Position numbers and translations under genes: made by a program. DNA of 64,000 nucleotides from Poritiphilus flavus (GTDB lineage: Bacteria; Bacteroidota; Bacteroidia; Flavobacteriales; Flavobacteriaceae): NCBI RefSeq assembly GCF_009901585.1, contig NZ_WXYO01000004.1, positions 124,001 to 188,000 of the forward strand, read 5' to 3'. Shown here one piece after another: positions 16,916 to 23,844 of this stretch; within the stretch, counting starts at the first letter, position 1; each line of letters opens with the position of its first letter. The notes under the pieces are model-generated. The model did no database searches and was not told where the DNA came from. It saw only the letters and a list, made by a program, of their open reading frames with translations.

Positions 16916-17548
16916 TTAAACCTGTGGTGTTAATCGGAGATAAGGCTTAACTTCAGTGAACCCCTTCGGAAACATTCTTTCTGCTTCCTGATTGCTGACC
17001 GATGGCAATATGACGCATTCTTCCCCCTTTCTCCAGTTGGCGGGAGTGGCTAACATCTCATATTGAGTTAATTGCAAAGAATCGATTACCCGCAAAAGCT
17101 CATCGAAATTCCTCCCGGTTGACGCCGGATAGGTCAAAATCAGTTTCACTTTCTTATCAGGTGCGATAATAAATACCGATCTTACCGTCATAGTAGCAGA
17201 ATCATTGGGATGAATCATCCCATAAAGTTCAGAGACCTTACGGTCAGCATCAGCTATTAAAGGGAAATTCACCACGGCATTTTGAGTTTCTTCAATGTCT
17301 TTGATCCATTCAGTATGCGAGGAGAGTGGATCAACGCTAATAGCGGCTGTCTTGACATTTCGATTCGTAAATGCTTCTGAATAATTGGCCATGGTTCCTA
17401 GTTCTGTGGTACAAACCGGAGTAAAGTCTGCGGGATGTGAAACCAACATTCCCCAACTATCTCCAAGCCAATCGTGAAAATTAATTGGTCCCTGAGTTGT
17501 CTCAGCCGTAAAATTTGGTGCTATGTCACCTAATCTTATTGTATTCAT
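16916..17548 (-). CDS. 1-Cys (Prx6-type) peroxiredoxin
   Basis: Thiol peroxidase of 210 residues, the usual length for the Prx6 subfamily. The active site HPADFTPVCTTELG holds the peroxidatic Cys46 within PxxxT/SxxC. The conserved Arg region (MTVRSVFIIAPDKKVKLILTYP) and the long C-terminal extension (TPANWRKGEECVILPSV) are typical. No signal peptide, so it is cytoplasmic, reducing H2O2 and organic or lipid peroxides. It lies 66 bp downstream of a small lipoprotein gene on the same strand and probably shares its promoter, placing it in the candidate regulon of the two-component system at 19945-22483. Confidence 0.95.
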   Translation of the reverse strand: MNTIRLGDIAPNFTAETTQGPINFHDWLGDSWGMLVSHPADFTPVCTTELGTMANYSEAFTNRNVKTAAISVDPLSSHTEWIKDIEETQNAVVNFPLIADADRKVSELYGMIHPNDSATMTVRSVFIIAPDKKVKLILTYPASTGRNFDELLRVIDSLQLTQYEMLATPANWRKGEECVILPSVSNQEAERMFPKGFTEVKPYLRLTPQV

Positions 17549-17614
17549 TTTGATGTAATTATAGATTAAAAAAAAGTTTTAAATAATTTGAATTTCATTT
17601 CAAATCCCATGGCA

Positions 17615-17776
17615 TTACTTTGCCAATGTTTTCTGAACTTGATCTTCAGTAATATCGAGGTCAATTGCTAATTCACTATGATCACCGATTTCGTAACAAT
17701 TGTCGCCGTCTTTGTCACAAGAATACAGCAATGCACTCAATAACACTGAAACTGAAAGGACTAATACATTTTTCAT
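17615..17776 (-). CDS. Small lipoprotein, unknown
   Basis: A 53-residue protein if started at the Met at 17776; an upstream Met (17800) would place the signal too deep. The start gives MKNVLVLSVSVLLSALLYSC, a textbook lipoprotein signal with lipobox LLYSC. The mature part is acidic (DKDGDNCYEIGDHSEL, then DLDITEDQVQKTLAK) with a second Cys. No family is recognised. It heads the transcription unit that continues into the peroxiredoxin gene. Its promoter (exact -7 box at 17798-17805) and upstream 46-bp element match those of the amidohydrolase and SnoaL-like genes. Confidence 0.7.
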   Translation of the reverse strand: MKNVLVLSVSVLLSALLYSCDKDGDNCYEIGDHSELAIDLDITEDQVQKTLAK

Positions 17777-17797
17777 GATTTCTAAAATTTTATAGTG

Positions 17798-17870
17798 CAA
17801 AACTAGGACCGTGATAAGCAGAATTTTTAACCGGAAATCGGCAAAAGCCTAAATACCGGAAAACAGGTAG
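17798..17870 (-). promoter_or_regulatory. Promoter and shared 46-bp upstream element, unit 1
   Basis: On the minus strand the -7 box TAGTTTTG (17798-17805) exactly fits TAnnTTTG. Starting 19 bp further upstream is a 46-bp element (17825-17870), identical at 35 of 46 positions to the one upstream of the amidohydrolase gene. Its distal end (caggtag on the plus strand) lies exactly 65 bp from the -7 box in all three units. The position covers and extends beyond the -33 region, as expected for an activator site. Confidence 0.6.
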
Positions 17871-17918
17871 GGAAATTTTTATGCTCTGGGCTGGTTCGGC
17901 AACCCCATTTAGTTAAAC

Positions 17919-19274
17919 CTATGGTTTGAGTAGTTTTTTCCTATCCACAATTTTGCCATTCTTGATTACAGCATCGATTGTCCTTGTATTTTCCATAGCT
18001 GTTAAAGGATTCTTTCTAAGGATCAACAAGTCAGCAACCTTACCTTTTTCAACAGTGCCATAATCATTTTGAATATGAAGTTGATAGGCTCCATTCTTGG
18101 TCGCTATCATTAAGACATCTTTATTCGGGATACCAGCTTTTGAAAGGAGAAACATTTCATTGTGAATAGTATTGCCGTAATCTGCCCATGAGGTCCAGGT
18201 ATCGGAGCTTGTGGATAGTACAACTCCCGCATCATGAGCTTTTTGGACGTAACTGAAGTGATATTCGGCCATAGCCGGATTTTTACTAAATGTAATACTC
18301 TTATAGGATGAGAGCATCTGCCACATTGCCTTTAATTTTTGAGGTGCTGAATCATAAACTTCCTTTAGTTGGGTACGTTGTTCAAAAAAAGGGTCTTCAA
18401 AGTATCCGTACCTCATAGCCAAAGTAGGATCATTCGGTATGCCTTTTTTGGCCATTTCATTTAAAACCTTGCTCACATGTTTTGAGGACAAGTCCATCAT
18501 GGGATCGTTTCCATAAGGTGTGTGTACAAGGGCGTCAATCTTCATATCAATGGCTTCACGCCAGGTTGTAGCCTTAATATGGCCTGCGACCTTTAAGTTC
18601 AGTTTGTGCGCTTCGTCTATGGCGGCCTTACTGAATTCAGGTCTTAAATTGAAGAGTAGTTTTATATAATCAACTCCAAGCTTCTTCATTTCTTTTACAT
18701 AGTTTCTGGCATCCTCAACATCATGGATTTGCTCCACGATTTCCGGAAATATTAAAGGAGACTCCGACATTAGCTTGCTACAGGCCAGGATTCTTGGAGA
18801 CTTAATTTCTCCAATTCTTTCCTGTTTTTTTAAGTTAACCGCAATCTTCGGAAATCCGCCAAGCTCTCTTATATTGGTTATACCCTGATAGAGCATTGCC
18901 CTAAGATGCCATTTTGAGAGTTGTTCATCAGCAAACACTTTTATCGTTGGCACCCGGTATTTTGTTCCTATTGTATCGACAAATGCGGTAACATGACTGT
19001 GAGTGTCAAAAAGCGCGGGCATTACAAATTTGTCAGTTGCATCAATTTTGCTTAGAGCTTTATAGCCACTGAGATCTTTATTTAGATCTTCTATGGCTAT
19101 AATTCTTCCTTGATCCACAATAATGGCTTTATTATGAACAACTTCACCACTTTGAGCATCAAACAAAGTCCCTGCCTTTATTAGTAGATCTACTTCCACT
19201 ATTGGGGTTGAGGTGCAGAAAAAAAAGGACATCCCCAAAATCATGAGCATCCATATGGACAGAGTTTTTTTCAT
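17919..19274 (-). CDS. Amidohydrolase-family lipoprotein
   Basis: Metal-dependent hydrolase of 451 residues. The signal MKKTLSIWMLMILGMSFFFC ends in a Cys, so lipid anchoring is likely. The amidohydrolase barrel shows VMPALFDTHSHV (HxH metal motif, here H-S-H), a Lys in VDYIKLLFN, His in VAGHIKATTW and VHTPYGNDP, and Asp in LSTSSDTW. The flanking beta-sandwich includes AGTLFDAQSGEV and DLLILRKNPLTAMENTRTID, as in imidazolonepropionase-like and prolidase-like enzymes. The substrate is unknown. It has its own promoter with the 46-bp element shared with two neighbours. Confidence 0.88.
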   Translation of the reverse strand: MKKTLSIWMLMILGMSFFFCTSTPIVEVDLLIKAGTLFDAQSGEVVHNKAIIVDQGRIIAIEDLNKDLSGYKALSKIDATDKFVMPALFDTHSHVTAFVDTIGTKYRVPTIKVFADEQLSKWHLRAMLYQGITNIRELGGFPKIAVNLKKQERIGEIKSPRILACSKLMSESPLIFPEIVEQIHDVEDARNYVKEMKKLGVDYIKLLFNLRPEFSKAAIDEAHKLNLKVAGHIKATTWREAIDMKIDALVHTPYGNDPMMDLSSKHVSKVLNEMAKKGIPNDPTLAMRYGYFEDPFFEQRTQLKEVYDSAPQKLKAMWQMLSSYKSITFSKNPAMAEYHFSYVQKAHDAGVVLSTSSDTWTSWADYGNTIHNEMFLLSKAGIPNKDVLMIATKNGAYQLHIQNDYGTVEKGKVADLLILRKNPLTAMENTRTIDAVIKNGKIVDRKKLLKP

Positions 19275-19293
19275 GTTCTTAATAATTATAGTG

Positions 19294-19366
19294 CAAAATT
19301 AGGCTTGCGGACACCTTAAATTTTAACCTGGAATCTGCAAAAATCAGCATACCTGAAAGCAGTTAG
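19294..19366 (-). promoter_or_regulatory. Promoter and shared 46-bp upstream element, unit 2
   Basis: The -7 box TAATTTTG (19294-19301) exactly fits the consensus, and its immediate downstream sequence (gcactataat on the coding strand) resembles that of unit 1. The 46-bp element is at 19321-19366, with the same 19-bp and 65-bp spacings as unit 1. The 5' leader would be only about 10-15 nt. Confidence 0.6.
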
Positions 19367-19404
19367 GAAAACAATTGATCTGATCAAAATTAAATCTCAG
19401 GGCA

Positions 19405-19845
19405 TTATAAAGAGGACCATCCCCTGTAGAAAAGCCTGTAGTTCTCCTTATTCCTGACCCAAATATTGATGTACTTTCGCTTACTGGTGGTTTCTTTGTT
19501 TTCAACCATTTCGAAACGACCAAATTCCACCAAACTATTCCCTAGATCGGTATAGCTATCAATAGTCACGGCCCAGGAGGTGACGTCATTCTTTTCCAAA
19601 AATGATTTGATTAACTGACCGACAATATCCTTTCCAGAATAGGGTTCTCCTGATGGGGGATGGAACACCACCTCCGGATGTAACATCCTGATAAGCTCTT
19701 TGGTGTTCTCTTCCATGACGGCTCTGTGATAAGCGTCTGAAAGTGTTTTAACCAGATTGGTATGCTCCTGGCTTTCGGTTTGTGCATGAATTAAGGGGGT
19801 AATTCCCATCATGAAAATGCAGAGTGTTCTCTTGAAAGATCCCAT
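19405..19845 (-). CDS. SnoaL/DUF4440-like NTF2-fold protein, exported
   Basis: A 146-residue protein with a signal peptide (MGSFKRTLCIFMMGITPLIHAQ). The rest fits the small NTF2-like (SnoaL, DUF4440) alpha+beta barrel: a helix LVKTLSDAYHRAVMEENTKEL, then MLHPEVVFHPPSGEPYSGKDIV, and a beta-sheet ending KYINIWVRNKENYRLFYRGWSS. Such proteins are often secreted and of unknown activity. It lies directly downstream of the NarL-type regulator gene on the same strand but has its own promoter with the shared upstream element. Confidence 0.85.
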   Translation of the reverse strand: MGSFKRTLCIFMMGITPLIHAQTESQEHTNLVKTLSDAYHRAVMEENTKELIRMLHPEVVFHPPSGEPYSGKDIVGQLIKSFLEKNDVTSWAVTIDSYTDLGNSLVEFGRFEMVENKETTSKRKYINIWVRNKENYRLFYRGWSSL

Positions 19846-19857
19846 AATTTGTTTTTA

Positions 19858-19930
19858 CAAAACTAATTGCACCGAAATTAGGAGGGATCACCCAAAAAGG
19901 CCATTAGGCGAATTGGCAGAAAACAGGTAG
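19858..19930 (-). promoter_or_regulatory. Promoter and shared upstream element, unit 3
   Basis: The -7 box TAGTTTTG (19858-19865) exactly fits the consensus. The region 19885-19930 matches the unit 1 element at 29 of 46 positions, including an unbroken 11-bp distal end (aaaacaggtag on the plus strand), which again lies 65 bp from the -7 box. The predicted leader is very short (about 6 nt). Confidence 0.55.
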
Positions 19931-19944
19931 TCGGACTAATTATT

Positions 19945-20571
19945 TTAACAGTAGACTATTCCTTTACGGATAGCGTACTTTACCAGGCCAGCGGAATTTT
20001 TTAGGCCCAATTTAAGTAAGATGTTCTTGCGATGAGATTCTATGGTATGCCTGCTTAAATACAATTTTTCAGCAATTTCCTGAGTGGTGTAACCATCCGC
20101 AATAAGTTGAATGACCTCTTTTTCTCTTGGGGATATCGCCGTTGTATGTGTGTCTTCCCTTAAGTCATCCATAATCATTTTCGCAGTTTCGGGAGAATGG
20201 AATTGTCCTGTTCTATGAATGGTATCAAGAGCATTGAGTAAAGTAGTTTTTCCTACGTCCTTTGGAAGATAGCCATGAGCTCCAGCCTTTAAAATGTTCT
20301 TGATGAACTGCAGTGAAGAATGCATGGTAAGGACTAAAACTCTAACTTCTATATCTAATTGTCTTATTTCACGAATCGTATCAAAACCATCCATTTCCGG
20401 CATTTCAATATCAAGAATGAGGACATCTATAGACTCATTTTCTAGAATTTCCAAAACCTCTTTGCCATTTTTGGCTTGGGCTACGATTGAAACATTGTTG
20501 TCCTCCGATAACAAGGATACCAGCCCTTCTCTGAACACGGTATGGTCATCTGCTATTGCAATTCTGATCAT
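19945..20571 (-). CDS. NarL/LuxR-family response regulator
   Basis: DNA-binding response regulator of 208 residues. The receiver domain has IADDHTVFREG and phospho-acceptor Asp54 (LILDIEMPEMDGF), with Lys in YLPKDVGKT. The C-terminal LuxR-type HTH spans about 140-205 (SPREKEVIQLIADGYTTQEI, then LYLSRHTIESHRKNILLKL). Only 1 bp separates its start from the stop of the TPR histidine kinase, so the two form one operon and a cognate pair. The three transcription units just downstream share a 46-bp promoter element that is a good candidate for its operator. Confidence 0.95.
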   Translation of the reverse strand: MIRIAIADDHTVFREGLVSLLSEDNNVSIVAQAKNGKEVLEILENESIDVLILDIEMPEMDGFDTIREIRQLDIEVRVLVLTMHSSLQFIKNILKAGAHGYLPKDVGKTTLLNALDTIHRTGQFHSPETAKMIMDDLREDTHTTAISPREKEVIQLIADGYTTQEIAEKLYLSRHTIESHRKNILLKLGLKNSAGLVKYAIRKGIVYC

Positions 20572-20572
20572 A

Positions 20573-22483
20573 TTAAATTGGTATTTGAATGCTTATTGCG
20601 GTACCTCTGCCCTTGTTGGTATCTATATTGAAGGTTCCTTTAAGCTGTGAGACCCTGGATTTTATATTTTCGAGGCCAATGCCGGCCTGTAAGCTGTCTA
20701 TATCTATACCTACACCATTGTCCTCGACCATTAGACTAAGATATTTGCGATGTTTGTTAAGTGAAATGTCTAATTTACTGGCCTGAGCATGTTTGATTAC
20801 ATTTTGAATGGCCTCCTGAACAATTCTGAACAAATGAATTTCCTTAGTAGGATGAATGCGTTCTTCCATATTAAAGGTATAGAGCTGAGTAGCAAGTGAG
20901 GTTTTTGGCAGATGTTCTAACGTAGCGTTTATCGCCGTTACCAACCCAAATTTGACCAATTCACCAGGCATTAAGTTATGCGAAATTTGCCTTACTTGAT
21001 CTGAGGTTTCAGAAATAGTTCGAATAGATTTCTGAATGCTTGGATGCTCTTCCCTTAGTTTTTCACCGATCTCCTGTAGTACATTCTTGGTCATGGCCAA
21101 GGAACCCCCTACACTGTCATGAAGGTCTCTTGCGATTCGAGCTCTTTCAGACATTTGAGCCTCTACCATAGTTTCTATTAATTCCTTTTGCTTTCGATTT
21201 TTTAGATATTGAATGATGAGCAGAATCCCGGCACTAAGGGCTAGTGTAATACCTAATATGCTATATGACAGTCGCTTAATTCTTGTTCTTTGCTTGGAAA
21301 GTTTGTCATCGGCTATCAATTTCTGCTTAGAGAGAAATAAGATTTCCTTTTCCTTTTTCTCCGATTCGTATTTAATTTCAAGTTCACTTATATTCTTTAA
21401 ATGTTCTTGGTTGATAATACTGTCTTTCCAATGGGTATATGATTTTTGATGTAGCAGTGCGAGTGAAGGTTTGCCTATTTGTTCGTATAATTGGGACAAC
21501 CCCAAGTGATTGTCCCTTATAACATCCTTGTTGTCTAACTTTACCGCAATTGCGAGACTTTTTTTAAAATTGGCTAAAGCGGACGCAAACTCACCCTTTG
21601 CCATGTAAAGGCCAGCAAGATTATGCAACGCGCTGGTGGCGGTTGATTCATCATTGATTTCATTAGCTTTAGAAAGGCTTTTGTCGTAATAATAAAAAGC
21701 CTTGTTATAATTACCCAGTTCTTGGTACAGCACACCCAAGTTGTCGTAATTTCTTGCCAGGCCCCTTTCATCCCGCAACTCAGTCAGTAGAACATTGGAT
21801 TTTTCGTAGGCTTCAATAGAAGCATAATAGTCATGCTGATTTTTATTAATAATTCCCAGATTGCCCAGTGTAAAGGCCATCCCTCTTTTAATACCGTATT
21901 TTTCACACAAGTCAAAGGATTTGGTCATATACTTTTTGGCCTCAGGCCAATTTTCCATTTTAATATAAGTAATCCCAATGTTGTTAAACACCTTGGCTTT
22001 TCCTGCTTCTAGATTGTTAGCATCGCTGATCTTTTCGGCTCTTCTATGTGCTAAAATTGCTTCGGCATAACCACTCTTGTAATAGTGTGCGGTACCTACC
22101 ATGGAATAGAGGTCCACCAATAACTTGGGATCTAGGTGTTTCCGTAAATCTTCAACCTTATTTGCATAGTGGAATACACTGTCGTAGTTATTGGCAATCA
22201 AATGCTGTTCAACCTGAGCTAAAAGTATTCTTCCATATAGGGAATCAGACAATGTACCATTGCTAAGGGAAAGGGCTTTATCAAGGTGTAACTGAGCTAA
22301 ATCTGAATCCTGTTTTCTTAACTTCTTGTAGAGAGTTAAGTTTAAGCTGGCAACTTTTTCCGGACTTTTAGCTTTCGAGAGCGCTATTCTCAAGCTGTCC
22401 ACCTGTTCTTGACGCTGGGGTTGCACTAACTGCAGTGGTAAGCTTAACAGGGCAGCGAAGAGATAGGGAAAAAGCTGGTGCAT
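20573..22483 (-). CDS. TPR-containing membrane sensor histidine kinase (HisKA_3)
   Basis: A 636-residue kinase. An N-terminal signal sequence (MHQLFPYLFAALLSLPLQL) exports a periplasmic region of about 370 residues made of tetratricopeptide repeats (for example AKVFNNIGITYIKMENWPEA and YDNLGVLYQELGNYNKAFYY). A coiled segment, one membrane helix (about 403-424) and the cytoplasmic kinase follow. The HisKA_3 box ARIARDLHDSVGGSLA holds His455, and the HATPase_c end shows VEDNGVGIDI and GIGLENIKSR. This architecture is common in Bacteroidota and pairs with NarL-type regulators, here the next gene. An exact -7 box (TATTTTTG, 22511-22518) lies just upstream. Confidence 0.95.
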   Translation of the reverse strand: MHQLFPYLFAALLSLPLQLVQPQRQEQVDSLRIALSKAKSPEKVASLNLTLYKKLRKQDSDLAQLHLDKALSLSNGTLSDSLYGRILLAQVEQHLIANNYDSVFHYANKVEDLRKHLDPKLLVDLYSMVGTAHYYKSGYAEAILAHRRAEKISDANNLEAGKAKVFNNIGITYIKMENWPEAKKYMTKSFDLCEKYGIKRGMAFTLGNLGIINKNQHDYYASIEAYEKSNVLLTELRDERGLARNYDNLGVLYQELGNYNKAFYYYDKSLSKANEINDESTATSALHNLAGLYMAKGEFASALANFKKSLAIAVKLDNKDVIRDNHLGLSQLYEQIGKPSLALLHQKSYTHWKDSIINQEHLKNISELEIKYESEKKEKEILFLSKQKLIADDKLSKQRTRIKRLSYSILGITLALSAGILLIIQYLKNRKQKELIETMVEAQMSERARIARDLHDSVGGSLAMTKNVLQEIGEKLREEHPSIQKSIRTISETSDQVRQISHNLMPGELVKFGLVTAINATLEHLPKTSLATQLYTFNMEERIHPTKEIHLFRIVQEAIQNVIKHAQASKLDISLNKHRKYLSLMVEDNGVGIDIDSLQAGIGLENIKSRVSQLKGTFNIDTNKGRGTAISIQIPI

Positions 22484-22510
22484 AACTTCTTAAAATACAA
22501 TATAATTTTG

Positions 22511-22518
22511 CAAAAATA
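22511..22518 (-). promoter_or_regulatory. -7 box of the two-component operon
   Basis: TATTTTTG on the minus strand fits TAnnTTTG exactly and lies 28 bp upstream of the histidine kinase start. The 46-bp element of the neighbouring units is absent at the matching position (22538-22583), so the operon itself seems not to be under the same control. Confidence 0.45.
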
Positions 22519-22714
22519 GCTACTAGGAAAGTGAGGCTTTTACAAAACTGTAGCGACCAATGGAGATGCCGTATAAATGGTTTAAAATAATGTATGGATG
22601 ACATTTAGACCCGTATAATTTTTCCAATCCACTTTAGACTTAAGCTTAATCATGGACTTAAACCTCCCCAGGATTGCCATTGCTCTGCCGAGTCGTCCTG
22701 ATGGTGTTTATACA

Positions 22715-23818
22715 TTACAGCCTATTTAAGGCCAAATTATATGCTCCAATAGCGATCATCTGGGCCGTATCGTATTTTGATACGCCAATACCTATTTTAA
22801 AATAGGGTTCGTAGGTCAATTTTTTATCAGCCCCGGGCACCTCTATTTCCTTTTTAACTCCTTTTAAAAAAGAGTTTCTTTCATTCGGATCTTGAAGGTT
22901 GAAAATTTGTTGAGGTAATCGATCTATAGCATTCCCGTTCGGTAGGATATAAGAAGACCTCAACTGTTTGAACATAGAAGGTGAAAAAAGATCAAAGGCT
23001 TTAGAAATGCCTCCTCCAAACACTACTATACCATCCACAATCGCGATTAAATTGGCAATCGCCTCTCCTAAAACGGTTCCAAAATCCTCAAATGTTTCAA
23101 GCGCAGCTTGTTTGTTACCTTCCTGTGCTCCTTTTGCAATGAGATAAATATCTACCGGAGAACCTACCTCTTTTAAATCCAGTCCCGATTTATTGGCATA
23201 GCTTCTTCTTATACCTTCTCTGCTTATATGTTCTTCTACATAACTATTTGTGTTAAGAATATCGCGCATTGGCCATCCTTCCCCGCCATTTGAATTATCT
23301 CCTATAATAAGTTGGCCATTATTTATTATGCCAACACCAAAACCGGTTCCTAAAGTAATACCAATTAGATTTTTAAATTTTTTGAGACTTTTCGCCCTTT
23401 CCAGATCCTGGTTAAGCTCTCGAAGAAATCCTTTTTTAGATTCCCCATAGGCAAAGAGATTGCCGTCATTATTGATAAATACCGGGATCTTGAAATGATG
23501 TTCAAGCATTGGACCAAGTGCAACACCTCCTGAAAATGCAGGGAAATTAGGTAGATTACCTATAATGCCATTGGGATAATCAGCCGGCCCCGGAAAAGCG
23601 AAACTTATGGCCGCAGGTGCTTCAATCAGCTTTTCTTTGACAACTTCAAAGCCCTTTATGATGGTTTTGAGACATTTCTCGAGCTTATTGGCATGTGGCT
23701 CAAACCGAATGGGGTCAATTATTGGTTCATTCTCCTTAATTGCAGAAAAAATGAAATTGGTCCCTCCGGCATCCAAGGTCATTACAATACGGTTATCTAT
23801 GCTATTCGGGTTTTGCAT
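22715..23818 (-). CDS. ROK-family sugar kinase-like protein
   Basis: Predicted cytoplasmic sugar kinase of 367 residues. The phosphate-1 motif is LDAGGTNFIFSA, the sugar-binding/catalytic region is VFINNDGNLFAYGE (catalytic Asp in NND), and the phosphate-2 motif is GITLGTGFGVGII. ROK kinases normally have a CxCGxxGC zinc motif; here the matching stretch (GDNSNGGEGWPMRDIL) has no Cys, so this is a divergent branch. It lies 26 bp after the GH92 gene on the same strand and would phosphorylate the released hexose, probably mannose. The substrate is inference from context. Confidence 0.82.
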   Translation of the reverse strand: MQNPNSIDNRIVMTLDAGGTNFIFSAIKENEPIIDPIRFEPHANKLEKCLKTIIKGFEVVKEKLIEAPAAISFAFPGPADYPNGIIGNLPNFPAFSGGVALGPMLEHHFKIPVFINNDGNLFAYGESKKGFLRELNQDLERAKSLKKFKNLIGITLGTGFGVGIINNGQLIIGDNSNGGEGWPMRDILNTNSYVEEHISREGIRRSYANKSGLDLKEVGSPVDIYLIAKGAQEGNKQAALETFEDFGTVLGEAIANLIAIVDGIVVFGGGISKAFDLFSPSMFKQLRSSYILPNGNAIDRLPQQIFNLQDPNERNSFLKGVKKEIEVPGADKKLTYEPYFKIGIGVSKYDTAQMIAIGAYNLALNRL

Positions 23819-23844
23819 TATTCCTTAAGATCCCATAATTTACC

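Noticed and set aside
22368-22604. 78-residue minus-strand ORF overlapping the start of the TPR histidine kinase
   Set aside because: It is out of frame with the well-supported kinase signal peptide and lacks any family features.
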